A DNA stretch of 64,000 nt from Janibacter sp. HTCC2649. GTDB lineage: Bacteria; Actinomycetota; Actinomycetes; Actinomycetales; Dermatophilaceae. The notes under the pieces were generated by a model. It was not told where the DNA came from, searched no databases, and worked only from the letters and a program-made list of their open reading frames with translations. Below are positions 44,041-53,216 of the stretch, piece by piece. Every line of letters begins with the position of its first letter. Position 1 is the first letter of the stretch. The stretch is taken from contig NZ_CH672413.1 of NCBI RefSeq assembly GCF_000152705.1, positions 62,001-126,000 of the forward strand, read 5' to 3'. The position numbers and the translations under genes are program-made.

Positions 44041-45705
44041 GTGACGAAAGGTTGTCGGTCGCCTGTGCCCACGAACGCCTCCGAGATGCCCCTCCCCACA
44101 GAGTTCAGCCACCCCGCCCTTCAGGACCTTGTCCGCGCCGGACACACGACCGGTCAGGTGACGGGTGAGCAGGTGGCCCAGGCCATCCACGCGGCAGGTG
44201 TCAAGGCCAGCCGCGGTCGGATCGTCCTCACGGCACTGGCCGCGCAGGGCATCGAGGTCAGCATGACCCTCCCCGACCGCGCCGTGGCTGCGACCAAGGC
44301 GACGGCCAAGAAGACCACCACCGCGACGACCAAGAAGGCCGCGGCCACGAAGGCTGCTCCGGCCAAGGCCGCTGCCGCCAAGGCGACGGCGACCAAGACG
44401 GCCGCGAGCAAGGCCGCCGACACGGACGACGAGGCTTCGGCCACGAAGGCTGCCCCGGCCAAGAAGTCCGCCGCGGCCAAGGCCACGAAGGCTGCTCCGG
44501 CCAAGAAGGCTGCACCCGCAGCCAAGGCAGCGCCTGCCGCGACGACCAAGCAGGCCGCCGCAGCTGCCGCCAGCCCCGCAGCCAAGGCCGCAGCGAAGAA
44601 GACCGCAGCCAAGAAGGCCGCCGCTGCCAAGGCTGACGCCGACGTCGCTGCGGTCGCAGCCGGGCCCGAGGACGAGGGCGACGACGCCGACGACAAGAAG
44701 GACGAGCCCGCGACCACCGCTGTCGCGGCTGGTGGCTTCGTCCTGCGCGACGACGACGACGACGATGCCCCCGTTCAGCAGGTCGTCACCGCTGGTGCCA
44801 CGGCCGACCCGGTCAAGGACTACCTCAAGCAGATCGGCAAGGTCGCCCTCCTCAACGCCGAGCAGGAGGTCGAGCTCGCCAAGCGCATCGAGGCCGGCCT
44901 GTTCGGCGAGGAGCGTCTCAACTCCGGTGACAAGATCGACATGAAGCTCAAGCGCGAGCTGTGGTGGATCGCGCAGGACGGCAAGAACGCCAAGAACCAC
45001 CTGCTCGAGGCCAACCTGCGTCTCGTCGTCTCGCTCGCCAAGCGCTACACCGGTCGCGGCATGCTCTTCCTCGACCTCATCCAGGAGGGCAACCTCGGCC
45101 TCATCCGTGCGGTCGAGAAGTTCGACTACACCAAGGGCTACAAGTTCTCGACCTACGCGACGTGGTGGATCCGTCAGGCCATCACCCGCGCCATGGCCGA
45201 CCAGGCCCGCACCATCCGTATTCCGGTCCACATGGTCGAGGTCATCAACAAGCTGGCCCGCGTCCAGCGCCAGATGCTCCAGGACCTGGGCCGCGAGCCC
45301 ACGCCCGAAGAGCTGGCGATCGAGCTGGACATGACGCCCGAGAAGGTCGTCGAGGTGCAGAAGTACGGCCGCGAGCCGATCTCCCTGCACACCCCCCTCG
45401 GCGAGGACGGCGACAGCGAGTTCGGTGACCTCATCGAGGACTCCGAGGCCGTGGTCCCGGCCGATGCAGTGAGCTTCACGCTCCTCCAGGAGCAGCTGCA
45501 CTCGGTCCTCGACACGCTCTCCGAGCGCGAGGCCGGCGTCGTCTCGATGCGCTTCGGGCTCACCGACGGTCAGCCCAAGACCCTCGACGAGATCGGCAAG
45601 GTCTACGGCGTGACGCGTGAGCGCATCCGTCAGATCGAGTCCAAGACGATGAGCAAGCTGCGCCACCCGAGCCGCAGCCAGGCCCTGCGCGACTACCTCG
45701 ACTGA
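44041..45705 (+). CDS. rpoD: Principal RNA polymerase sigma factor (RpoD/HrdB/SigA)
   Basis: 554 residues from GTG 44041; GTG 44065 and ATG 44086 are alternatives and the start is not settled. A long Ala/Lys/Thr tract (about residues 80-225, with repeats like [12 protein letters not shown]) resembles histone-H1-like or HU C-terminal tails. Region 1.2 is [20 protein letters not shown]; region 2 has [40 protein letters not shown] and [20 protein letters not shown]; region 3 is [20 protein letters not shown]; region 4 ends [20 protein letters not shown]. Completely standard catalytic core. The gene ends in a terminator built from two CGGCATAC octamers. Confidence 0.95.
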   Translation: MTKGCRSPVPTNASEMPLPTEFSHPALQDLVRAGHTTGQVTGEQVAQAIHAAGVKASRGRIVLTALAAQGIEVSMTLPDRAVAATKATAKKTTTATTKKAAATKAAPAKAAAAKATATKTAASKAADTDDEASATKAAPAKKSAAAKATKAAPAKKAAPAAKAAPAATTKQAAAAAASPAAKAAAKKTAAKKAAAAKADADVAAVAAGPEDEGDDADDKKDEPATTAVAAGGFVLRDDDDDDAPVQQVVTAGATADPVKDYLKQIGKVALLNAEQEVELAKRIEAGLFGEERLNSGDKIDMKLKRELWWIAQDGKNAKNHLLEANLRLVVSLAKRYTGRGMLFLDLIQEGNLGLIRAVEKFDYTKGYKFSTYATWWIRQAITRAMADQARTIRIPVHMVEVINKLARVQRQMLQDLGREPTPEELAIELDMTPEKVVEVQKYGREPISLHTPLGEDGDSEFGDLIEDSEAVVPADAVSFTLLQEQLHSVLDTLSEREAGVVSMRFGLTDGQPKTLDEIGKVYGVTRERIRQIESKTMSKLRHPSRSQALRDYLD

Positions 45706-45717
45706 GTCTCAACCACA

Positions 45718-45764
45718 ACGCAAGGTATGCCGTCCGCTCACCAGAGCGGGCGGCATACCTGCGT
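45718..45764 (+). terminator. rpoD terminator built from an inverted pair of the CGGCATAC octamer
   Basis: GTATGCCG (45725-45732) and CGGCATAC (45751-45758) pair within a longer stem, ACGCA.AGGTATGCCGTC..GCTC against GAGCGGGCGGCATACCTGCGT, with one bulge and one G.T pair. It starts 13 bp after the stop codon. Confidence 0.8.
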
Positions 45765-45792
45765 CTTGGGGTCCCGTCCGCCCAGCGCTCAA

Positions 45793-45859
45793 CAATCGTC
45801 CAATAGGGCACGAATGGCTCGCGACGGCCCGGCGCCAAACGCGTCCTATTGGACGATTG
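45793..45859. terminator. Second hairpin between convergent rpoD and transglutaminase genes
   Basis: CAATCGTCCAATAGG (45793-45807) and CCTATTGGACGATTG (45845-45859) are perfect 15-bp arms around a 37-base loop. It ends 10 bp from the stop of the minus-strand gene. Probable terminator for that operon. Confidence 0.65.
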
Positions 45860-45869
45860 ATGTTGCGGG

Positions 45870-48182
45870 TCAGTGGCGACGGAGGCGGGACCAGGCGTTG
45901 CGCGGCCACGCGACGACACTGTCCTTGGTCTCGCGCCACTGCCGCACGCCATCACCGGGCACCAGGTAGGCCCGGACCTGGTCGCTGCGCTGACGAGCGG
46001 ACAGTGCGGCCTTCCACACGGTTCTGGCGTCTGCGTGGACGTCAGGGATCTCGGCCTGGGGCGGGGCATAGCGAGCCCGCTCGACCGTGGCGACGATGCG
46101 TCCGATGGCCTCCTTGGGCTCACCGGACAGGATCGCGTCGTGGGTGAGCCGCGCTCCGGCCTGGCGGGGCGTGCTGCCGTCCGGGGGAGCGATGCCGATG
46201 TCACCGAGCCGTGAGATCAGCGAGGCCCACTCGGCCTCGACCCGTTCGGCGTCGTCGCGTGCCGCGCTCCGCAGCCGCTGGCGCCGCAGCCGGGCCGCGA
46301 CGGGGAGCAGGAGCAGGGACAGGACGACAGCGAGCAGGATGACGAGCACCAGCAGGTTGTCCACCGCCCAGGCGAGGGGACCACTGGAGGTCGACGTCGT
46401 GTTGTCGGCGGCACCGGAATCGCTGTCGGGACGCTCACTGGCCGAGGGTGACGGCGTCGCTCCCGTGGGTGTGGGCGTGGCCGTCGCCGACGGGTCGACC
46501 GACGTGGGGATGAGGCTGTAGGTCGGTGCGCCACCGGTGCGCACACCGGGTGTGGGTTCGAACCGGGTCCAGCCCAGGTCGGGGAACCACAGCTCCGGCC
46601 ACGCGTGCGCGTCGGCGGCGCGCACCGTGTAGGAGCCCTTGCTGTAGGTGCCGGGCAGGAACCCGATCGCCATCCGTGACGGGATGCCCTTGAGCCGGGC
46701 CGCCAGGATGAACGCCGACGCGAACTGGACGCAGTAGCCGGTGCGCGACACGAGGAAGTTCGTCAGGGGGTCTGCCATCATCGTCCGGCCCGACACCGGA
46801 TCGGTCGGGGTGGGCAGTTGCAGGGAGTAGGTGTATTGGGTGCTGCGGAAGTGCGCCTGCAGGAGGCGTGCGGTCTCCAGTGGTGAGGAGCCCTCTGGCA
46901 CAACGGAGTCGACGAGCTCCTGGAGACGGTCCATGCCGTCAGCGTTGATCTCGCTGTAGATCCCCTCCTCCCAACCGCGCGGGCGTGGTCCCTCGAGCGA
47001 GAAGGCGCTGTCGGTGGGCGCGAGCTGGCTGTAGGTGGCGGTGTAGTCATCGATCTTCTTGTCGACCTCGTAATTGCCGACGAGGTTGCTGCGCAGCGGC
47101 ACATTGCCGAGGTCGACGCCGACCAACGGTGTGGGGAGGGCGATCTGGGGTGCCTGCAGGCGGTTGTCCTTGACCTTGAGGTTGATGTTGGTCCGCTTGA
47201 TGGCGGCGTCACCGGCTGGTGCGTCGGGTCCGCCGGTGAGGACCTCGTTGGCGTCGAGGGAGGTGCTCCACTGGCCCCGTCGGTAGTCGGTGAGGACACC
47301 CACGCGCAACGGGTCAGAAGCAGTCGCGGTCGTCGTGTAGTTGAAGACGGGCGACTGGGACTGGTCCTCGAGCGAGCGAAGCAGGTCGACGGTCGTGTTG
47401 AGGGTCACCGCGTCACCGCCGCCGCGGGCGTTGTCGGATCGGCCGAGTCCGTCGGCGATGAACGTCGTCGGCAGGTGCGGCACGACCATCGGCAGCACCA
47501 CCGCGAGGGCAAGCGCACCCGCGCCGAGCAGTCGCGCCGTCCCGGCCACGCCGAGGACGGGGTCATGATCCTGACCGTCGACACCCCGCGGCACCGCTGT
47601 GCTCCAGCGGCGTACCGAGCCGATGCCCTGGGTGGCCAGGAGTGAGAGCCAGAAGGCGACCGGCAGGACGAAGTACCTCCAGGACAGGCCCTCACCGGAG
47701 TTCGTGGCCGAGACGAGGTAGGCCGTGAGCAGGGCGAGCCCGGCCAGGGCCGGTGAGCGCAGGGTCACCGCGATGGCGTCGACGACCAACGCGGTGACGC
47801 CCACGAGGATCGTGATGGCAACGACGACTCCACGTTCGGTGGGGGCCGGGGCGGAGTAGGCCATGACCGTGTCGCCGGCCTCGCGCAGGAGGATGCCCAG
47901 CGACGTGACGGTGTCGGGACCGGGCACGAAGCCGAAGTAGAGGTGCCCCTGGCCGTGCATCCACGCGATCGCGAGGAAACCTGCGACCGCCTGTCCGAGC
48001 AGCACCGGCCAGACCGACGCGGCAAGCGTGCGCAGGCCGAGGCCGACGAGGGCGATCGTCGCGATGATGACGAGGCTGGGACGCACCCAGGTGTTGGAGT
48101 CGAACAGGGTGAGCAGGGGGAACGCGACGGTGAAGCTCGCCAGCGCAGCGAGCAGCGTCTCGACCGGGCGGGTGCGGTTCAT
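45870..48182 (-). CDS. Transglutaminase-like membrane protein (TgpA/DUF3488-DUF4129)
   Basis: 770 residues. Six or more N-terminal helices (about 1-210, DUF3488/TgpA_N) precede an extracellular part. The transglutaminase core has LLQAHFRSTQYTYSLQLPTP, catalytic Cys in RTGYCVQFASAFILAARLKG (about 483), GIPSRMAIGFLPG, His in RAADAHAWPELWF and Asp in PDLGWTRFEPTPG. A Ser/Pro/Thr linker, one helix (LLVLVILLAVVLSLLLLPVA) and a cytosolic DUF4129 end follow. It forms an operon with DUF58 and MoxR genes, a set thought to assemble or modify surface proteins. The stop of the DUF58 gene overlaps its ATG by 4 bp. Confidence 0.93.
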   Translation of the reverse strand: MNRTRPVETLLAALASFTVAFPLLTLFDSNTWVRPSLVIIATIALVGLGLRTLAASVWPVLLGQAVAGFLAIAWMHGQGHLYFGFVPGPDTVTSLGILLREAGDTVMAYSAPAPTERGVVVAITILVGVTALVVDAIAVTLRSPALAGLALLTAYLVSATNSGEGLSWRYFVLPVAFWLSLLATQGIGSVRRWSTAVPRGVDGQDHDPVLGVAGTARLLGAGALALAVVLPMVVPHLPTTFIADGLGRSDNARGGGDAVTLNTTVDLLRSLEDQSQSPVFNYTTTATASDPLRVGVLTDYRRGQWSTSLDANEVLTGGPDAPAGDAAIKRTNINLKVKDNRLQAPQIALPTPLVGVDLGNVPLRSNLVGNYEVDKKIDDYTATYSQLAPTDSAFSLEGPRPRGWEEGIYSEINADGMDRLQELVDSVVPEGSSPLETARLLQAHFRSTQYTYSLQLPTPTDPVSGRTMMADPLTNFLVSRTGYCVQFASAFILAARLKGIPSRMAIGFLPGTYSKGSYTVRAADAHAWPELWFPDLGWTRFEPTPGVRTGGAPTYSLIPTSVDPSATATPTPTGATPSPSASERPDSDSGAADNTTSTSSGPLAWAVDNLLVLVILLAVVLSLLLLPVAARLRRQRLRSAARDDAERVEAEWASLISRLGDIGIAPPDGSTPRQAGARLTHDAILSGEPKEAIGRIVATVERARYAPPQAEIPDVHADARTVWKAALSARQRSDQVRAYLVPGDGVRQWRETKDSVVAWPRNAWSRLRRH

Positions 48183-49444
48183 CGTGCACCCAGCAGGGTG
48201 CGGGAGCCTGCGACGGTCGCCCAGGCGTCAGCGACCCCGAGTCCGGGCTCGATGGACAGCACCGACCATCCCGCGCCCGCGAGCGATGCGGTCGTGGCTC
48301 GCGGGTCGAGGTCCTCGAGGGCATGGGTGCGACCGGCGCCGGCGAACGCGCCGGCATCGACGACGAAGGCCAGGCCGGGGCCGCCGGGCTGGCGCAGGGA
48401 CGACAGGGCGCGGGCAGCGTCGTCGTCCACGGCACCGACGAGCGCGACGATGAGTCCGCCCTGTGCCGTGGCGGCGCTGGCCGCGTGGAGCAGACTGCCG
48501 ATCCCGGCCTCGTCGGTGGGGACGACGCGAGCGAGGGTCTCGAGTGCCTGGTCACGGTCGGCGTCCTCGCGGACCCCTGACTCCTGCCCGGCGTCAGAGG
48601 TGAGAAGGTGCACGGCAAAACCCAGGTCGAGCAGGTGGGTCACGACGGAGGCTGCCATCGTCACGGCCCACTCGAGGGATCCGGTCGGGCCCTTGCCACC
48701 GTGGGCCCTGGCGCGGGTGTCGAGGAGGACGACGGCTCGACGTTTGGCCGGCCGGTCCTCCTGGCGGACCATGAGCTCGCCCGTGCGGGCGGTCGCCGGC
48801 CAGTGGATGCGGCGCAGGTCGTCACCATCGCGGTACTCGCGCACGGACTGGTCGTCCTCGCCGTGCAGGGCCACACGGTGGGGTACCGATCCCTCGGCAC
48901 CGAGCCCACGGCCGAGGGCCCGCCCGTCGCTGAGGCTGAGGACGCGCGGCAGCACGAGGAGTTCGTCGTGGGTGCTGAGCGACGCGTGACGCAGGGTCAG
49001 ACCGAAAGGGTCCTGGACGCGAACGCCGAGCGGCCCGAGACGGTGAGCGCCGCGCGCGTGGGCGCGGACGGCATACTCCACGTGCGTCGTGACACCAGGG
49101 GCCAGCGCAGGGATGACGAATCGCGGCCGGTCGCCCAGGGAGTAGTCGAGGTGCTCCTCCGCGAAGAGCACGGGTGAGCGCGTCAGCGACGGGTTGGAGA
49201 TCGTCATCTGCACGACAGCGGGCTCGTCGATGGTCACTCGCGAGGGTCGGGCCTGGCGCTCCACGACGAGGGTGAGGTCATGGCGGCGACCCATCAGCCC
49301 GGCGAAGATCGGCAACGCCATGAGTGCCGTGCCGATGCGGCTGAGGTCGTCCTGACCCAGGAAGAATCCGGCGAGGACGAGGACGATCCCCGACGCGAGG
49401 AAGGCCGCACCTCGCGTCGTGAGGGAATCTCGGAACCGACGCAT
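48179..49444 (-). CDS. DUF58 domain protein
   Basis: 421 residues. Two N-terminal helices (LTTRGAAFLASGIVLVLAGF and RIGTALMALPIFAGLMG) are followed by a beta-rich region and the DUF58 signature REYRDGDDLRRIHWPATART near residue 205, then a vWA-like fold with VVLLDTRARAHGG. In this gene family MoxR AAA ATPase, DUF58 and transglutaminase proteins act together. Overlaps the downstream transglutaminase gene by 4 bp and lies 9 bp after moxR. Confidence 0.93.
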   Translation of the reverse strand: MRRFRDSLTTRGAAFLASGIVLVLAGFFLGQDDLSRIGTALMALPIFAGLMGRRHDLTLVVERQARPSRVTIDEPAVVQMTISNPSLTRSPVLFAEEHLDYSLGDRPRFVIPALAPGVTTHVEYAVRAHARGAHRLGPLGVRVQDPFGLTLRHASLSTHDELLVLPRVLSLSDGRALGRGLGAEGSVPHRVALHGEDDQSVREYRDGDDLRRIHWPATARTGELMVRQEDRPAKRRAVVLLDTRARAHGGKGPTGSLEWAVTMAASVVTHLLDLGFAVHLLTSDAGQESGVREDADRDQALETLARVVPTDEAGIGSLLHAASAATAQGGLIVALVGAVDDDAARALSSLRQPGGPGLAFVVDAGAFAGAGRTHALEDLDPRATTASLAGAGWSVLSIEPGLGVADAWATVAGSRTLLGAR

Positions 49445-49453
49445 GACGCCGCG

Positions 49454-50485
49454 TCAGCGCGTCGGCGCAGGGACGCGAACGCGCTGGAGCAGGTCCGTGA
49501 GCACGTCGGCCGCGGACCGGTGCGCGAGCTGGCTCTCACCGGTGAGCATGAGCCGGTGGGCGAGGACCGGGATCGTCATCGACTGCACGTCGTCGGGCAG
49601 GACGTGGTCGCGACCGGCGAGGGCGGCGTGGGCACGGCTGGCGCGCAACAGGTGCAGGCTTGCGCGAGGTGAAGCGCCGAGGCGCAGGGCCGAGCTCGAC
49701 CGAGTGGCCTGGGTGAGGTCGACGACGTACTGCTTGAGGGCCTGCGAGGCGTGGACACCGCGCACCGCCTCGATCATCTGGGTCACGGTGGCGGCGTCGG
49801 TGACCGGACGCAGCTCGTCGAGGGGGGAGCGGGCACTGTGCTGGTCGAGCATGTCGACCTCGCTGCGCGCCGACGGGTAGCCCATGGAGATGCGCGCCAT
49901 GAAGCGGTCGCGCTGCGCCTCCGGGAGCGGATAGGTGCCTTCCATCTCGATCGGGTTCTGGGTCGCGAGGACCATGAACGGACGGGGGAGCGCATAGGTC
50001 GTGCCGTCGACGGTGACCTGGGCCTCCTCCATCGACTCGAGCAGCGCCGACTGGGTCTTGGGTGAGGCGCGGTTGATCTCGTCACCGACGACGACGTTGG
50101 CGAAGATCGCACCCGGGCGGAACTCGAAGTCGCGCACGTCCTGGTTGTAGACGCTCACGCCGGTGATGTCGCTCGGCAGGAGGTCGGGCGTGAACTGCAC
50201 GCGTCGCACCGAGGCGTCGATGCAGCGGGCGAGCGTCTTGGCGAGCATCGTCTTGCCGACCCCGGGGACGTCCTCGATGAGGAGGTGTCCTTCGGCGAGG
50301 AGGGCGGTGACGGCGGTGCGCACGGCGGCCGGCTTGCCCTCGATGACGGTGTTCATCGCGCTCTGCAGCGAGCTCGCCACCTGGAGAACCTGATCGAGCG
50401 CGGCACCGGATCGCGGTGCACCCCCGTCAACCCGTCGCTGCTCTGGAGTGTGGCGGACCGGATGGACCTCGTCGTGTGTCGACAC
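49454..50485 (-). CDS. MoxR-family AAA+ ATPase
   Basis: 343 residues from GTG 50485, chosen because AGGAG stands 6 bp upstream. Walker A is EDVPGVGKTMLAKTLA (about 71-86), Walker B VVVGDEINRASPKTQSALLE (about 127), sensor 1 MVLATQNPIE, arginine-finger-like PLPEAQRDRFMAR. A C-terminal lid (LGASPRASLHLLRASRAHAA) completes the AAA_3/AAA_lid_2 layout. It probably acts as a chaperone for vWA-like proteins, here the DUF58 protein encoded next. First gene of a three-gene operon, divergent from mraZ. Confidence 0.94.
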   Translation of the reverse strand: MSTHDEVHPVRHTPEQRRVDGGAPRSGAALDQVLQVASSLQSAMNTVIEGKPAAVRTAVTALLAEGHLLIEDVPGVGKTMLAKTLARCIDASVRRVQFTPDLLPSDITGVSVYNQDVRDFEFRPGAIFANVVVGDEINRASPKTQSALLESMEEAQVTVDGTTYALPRPFMVLATQNPIEMEGTYPLPEAQRDRFMARISMGYPSARSEVDMLDQHSARSPLDELRPVTDAATVTQMIEAVRGVHASQALKQYVVDLTQATRSSSALRLGASPRASLHLLRASRAHAALAGRDHVLPDDVQSMTIPVLAHRLMLTGESQLAHRSAADVLTDLLQRVRVPAPTR

Positions 50486-50626
50486 CGATGGCTCCTGGAT
50501 GTGTGCTCCCGAAGCCCTGCGCAACGGGTTTTCGATCTTGCCCCACATTCCACCACTGGGGTAGGCGCTGGGGTCACAAATGCACGCCTTCACAGCGTCT
50601 GTGCAGGTTCAGCGGGGGTGAGCGGG

Positions 50627-50646
50627 CGGCATACCCGCGTATGCCG
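50627..50646. repeat. Tight inverted pair of the CGGCATAC octamer in the moxR-mraZ spacer
   Basis: CGGCATAC, CCGC, GTATGCCG: a perfect 8-bp stem with a 4-base loop. The rest of the 351-bp spacer (50486-50836) holds the moxR upstream region and the mraZ operator described separately. Confidence 0.85.
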
Positions 50647-50686
50647 GGTGCCCCCGTGCGTGCGAATCTCCCGGAGCGCTGATCTC

Positions 50687-50791
50687 CCTCCACTTTGCAC
50701 CACCGCCTCTGACCTGCGGAAAAAGGGTCGTTGAAGTCAAGTAACGACTTGATTTCGGTTGAAGGTGGAGTAAAGTGGAGGAATCCGGAGA
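50687..50791 (+). promoter_or_regulatory. mraZ promoter and MraZ-type operator repeats
   Basis: TTGATT (50749-50754), 16 bp, TAAAGT (50771-50776) forms a plausible promoter. Over its -10 lie direct repeats AAGGTGGAGT (50762-50771) and AAAGTGGAGG (50772-50781) and a weaker AATCCGGAGA, matching the tandem GTGG-containing repeats to which MraZ binds in other bacteria. An exact inverted copy of AAAGTGGAGG lies at 50687-50696, 75 bp upstream. Confidence 0.65.
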
Positions 50792-50836
50792 GAAGTGTCG
50801 CCCCGGGGTCGAGACGAAGTTGGGGAGGTGAGCGCC

Positions 50837-51268
50837 GTGTTTCTCGGTACTCACACGCCCCGCCTCGACGACAAGGGCCGCCTGTTCCTCCCCGCCAAGT
50901 TCCGTGAGCGCCTGTCCACCGGCCTCGTCGTGACCCGCGGCCAGGAGCGCTGCCTCTACGTCTTCCCCATGGACGAGTTCGTCAAGGTGACCGAGCAGAT
51001 GCAGGAAGCGCCGACGACCAACCGCGCCGTCCGTGACTACATCCGCGTCTTCCTCTCCGGCGCCAGTGACGAGATCCCCGACAAGCAGGGACGCGTGACC
51101 GTCCCGGCGCACCTGCGTCAGTACGCCGGCCTCACCCGGGAGTGCACCGTCATCGGCACCGGCTCCCGCGTCGAGGTCTGGGACACCGACGCCTGGAACG
51201 CCTACCTCGCCAGCACCGAGCAGGCCTACTCCGAGCAAGCCGAGGAGGTCATCCCCGGACTCATGTGA
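50837..51268 (+). CDS. mraZ: Transcriptional regulator MraZ
   Basis: 143 residues, the usual length, from GTG 50837 ([17 protein letters not shown] start); GGAGG stands 9 bp upstream, whereas a GTG at 50828 would overlap it. Two SpoVT/AbrB-like halves carry [17 protein letters not shown] and [19 protein letters not shown]. MraZ is a repressor of the dcw operon that binds tandem repeats upstream of its own gene, which are present. A 215-bp untranslated gap separates it from rsmH. Confidence 0.96.
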   Translation: MFLGTHTPRLDDKGRLFLPAKFRERLSTGLVVTRGQERCLYVFPMDEFVKVTEQMQEAPTTNRAVRDYIRVFLSGASDEIPDKQGRVTVPAHLRQYAGLTRECTVIGTGSRVEVWDTDAWNAYLASTEQAYSEQAEEVIPGLM

Positions 51269-51483
51269 TCCACCCCGGCTCCCGGCCTCCAGCCGACTGG
51301 GCTCCCGACACGACTTCCCCCGTGCCGGGCCCCGGACGGATGGGGACCAGGAGCCGGGGAACGGATCACCACCCCCAGGGACCGACTCTCAGCCTCACCG
51401 CACAGCACCAGTTGGACGTCACCCAGCCAGTCAGCACACGTCAGCACCAGCCACAACCAGTCACCAGCCAGAAGGAGTTCGAG

Positions 51484-52464
51484 ATGGAGTCACGGGGAGC
51501 CGCCGCCGAGCGGCACGTTCCCGTGCTCCGCGACCGCATCGTCGAACTCCTGGCCCCGGCCCTCACTGAGCCGGGGTCCGTCCTTGTGGATGGGACGCTC
51601 GGGATGGGCGGCCATGCGGAGGCATTCCTCGAGGCCTGCCCCGAGGCGACCGTCATCGGCATCGACCGCGACGAAGAGGCCCTGGCGCTCGCAGGGGAGC
51701 GGCTCGCCCGCTTCGGCGATCGGTTCCGTGGCGTGCACGCGGTCTATGACGAGATCGGCGACGTCGTGAAGGACCTCGGACTGCGCGACGTCCAGGCCGT
51801 GCTCTTCGACCTCGGCGTCTCCTCGCTCCAGCTCGATGAGGCCGACCGTGGTTTCGCGTACGCCCAGGACGCGCCACTCGACATGCGCATGGACCAGGGG
51901 AGTGGCATCACGGCCGCCGAGGTCCTCAACACCTACGCGCCCGCCGACCTCCTGCGGATCCTGCGGGACTTCGGCGAGGAGCGGTTCGCCAAGCGCATCG
52001 TCTCCTCGGTGGTGCGCGAACGCGAGCTCGAACCCTTCACCCGCTCGGCCCGGCTCGTCGAGCTCCTGCGCGCGGCCGTGCCCGCGGCCTCGCAGCGCAC
52101 CGGCGGTCACCCGGCGAAGCGCACCTTCCAGGCGTTGCGCATCGAGGTCAACGACGAGCTCGGCGCGTGGCAGCGTGCGGTCCTCGGCTCGATCGACGTG
52201 CTCGCCGTGGGTGGGCGGATCGCGGTCCTGTCCTATCACTCGCTCGAGGACCGCATCACCAAGCGCGCCCTCGTCGCTGGCGCGACCTCGAGCACTCCTC
52301 CCGGTATCCCCGTCGAGCTCCCCGAGCACGCGGCCTACCTCCGTCTGCTCACCCGTGGCGCCGAAGAGCCCTCGGAGTCCGAGCAGTCCACGAACCCCCG
52401 ATCCGCGTCGGCACGACTGCGGGTCGCAGAACGCACACGTCCCACGAAGGGAGCCCGGCGATGA
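51484..52464 (+). CDS. rsmH: 16S rRNA (cytosine(1402)-N(4))-methyltransferase
   Basis: 326 residues; AGAAGGAG stands 7 bp before ATG 51484. RsmH methylates C1402 of 16S rRNA. SAM-binding motif [20 protein letters not shown], then [48 protein letters not shown] and [19 protein letters not shown], with [12 protein letters not shown] at the end. The stop overlaps the ftsL ATG by 4 bp. The mraZ-rsmH gap (51269-51483) has no gene and no clear hairpin that I can see. Confidence 0.97.
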   Translation: MESRGAAAERHVPVLRDRIVELLAPALTEPGSVLVDGTLGMGGHAEAFLEACPEATVIGIDRDEEALALAGERLARFGDRFRGVHAVYDEIGDVVKDLGLRDVQAVLFDLGVSSLQLDEADRGFAYAQDAPLDMRMDQGSGITAAEVLNTYAPADLLRILRDFGEERFAKRIVSSVVRERELEPFTRSARLVELLRAAVPAASQRTGGHPAKRTFQALRIEVNDELGAWQRAVLGSIDVLAVGGRIAVLSYHSLEDRITKRALVAGATSSTPPGIPVELPEHAAYLRLLTRGAEEPSESEQSTNPRSASARLRVAERTRPTKGARR

Positions 52465-53216
52465 CTCAGACCGCGGCCCGTCCACTCCACCGCTCCGCGC
52501 CACGGACTCTTCCGCGTACCGCGCGTCCGCGTCCCCTGCGGGTCGTGCGCGAGCAGCCGCAGCAGGGTCAGCCGGCGTTCGTCGCCGCCTGCCTCGCGCT
52601 GCTCATCGCCGGCCTGATCGGCGTGCTCATGCTCAACACCGCCATGGCCAAGGGTTCCTTCGTCCTCGGCGATCTCCAGGACACGTCCAACCAGTTGGCC
52701 GACGCCGAGGATGACCTCAACCACGCGATCGATGCGTCGAGCACCCCGGCCGAGCTGGCCAAGCGCGCCAAGGACATGGGCATGATGCCGTCGACGACCG
52801 CTGCGTTCCTCCGACTCAGCGATGGCAAGGTCCTCGGCGTGGCGGAGGTCCCGGATGAGAAGAAGGAATTTACTGTTGCCACACAAGGCAACTCGGCTGC
52901 TGCGGCTGCCCGCCCCGCCACGACTCCTCAGACGACGGTCAAGACGGTGGGCACCGTGACGACGACGACGGTGACGACGGTGAAGGGGGCCAACATCGAG
53001 GTCACGACCACGAGCGTCGACTCCCGCACGGGGATGACGAGCACGACGACCTCGACCAGCAAGCAGCCCCCCGCGCCAGCCGCCAGTGCAGGCAACGGAC
53101 AGGCGGCCACTCCCTCGGCGAACAGTTCGGGTGCCAAGCCGGACGCCTCGGCGAAGCCCGACTCGTCCACCGCCCCGAGCCAGGCGGGCCGCCCCACCGC
53201 AACGGCGACACCGTGA
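52461..53216 (+). CDS. ftsL: FtsL-like septum protein with long Thr-rich tail
   Basis: 251 residues. A basic N-terminus ([17 protein letters not shown]) precedes one transmembrane helix (about 37-60: [20 protein letters not shown]). A short extracellular coiled region with [20 protein letters not shown] follows, as in FtsL/DivIC proteins. The last 110 residues are Thr/Val and Ala/Pro/Ser-rich low complexity ([20 protein letters not shown]), which is longer than usual and specific to this lineage. Identification rests on position between rsmH and ftsI and the single helix; sequence similarity of FtsL is always low. Confidence 0.85.
   Translation: MTQTAARPLHRSAPRTLPRTARPRPLRVVREQPQQGQPAFVAACLALLIAGLIGVLMLNTAMAKGSFVLGDLQDTSNQLADAEDDLNHAIDASSTPAELAKRAKDMGMMPSTTAAFLRLSDGKVLGVAEVPDEKKEFTVATQGNSAAAAARPATTPQTTVKTVGTVTTTTVTTVKGANIEVTTTSVDSRTGMTSTTTSTSKQPPAPAASAGNGQAATPSANSSGAKPDASAKPDSSTAPSQAGRPTATATP

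Noticed and set aside
43966-45666. A 566-codon minus-strand frame opposite rpoD
   Set aside because: Leu/Gly/Val/Arg-rich antisense reading of the Ala/Lys and conserved sigma sequence; no ribosome site and no domain.
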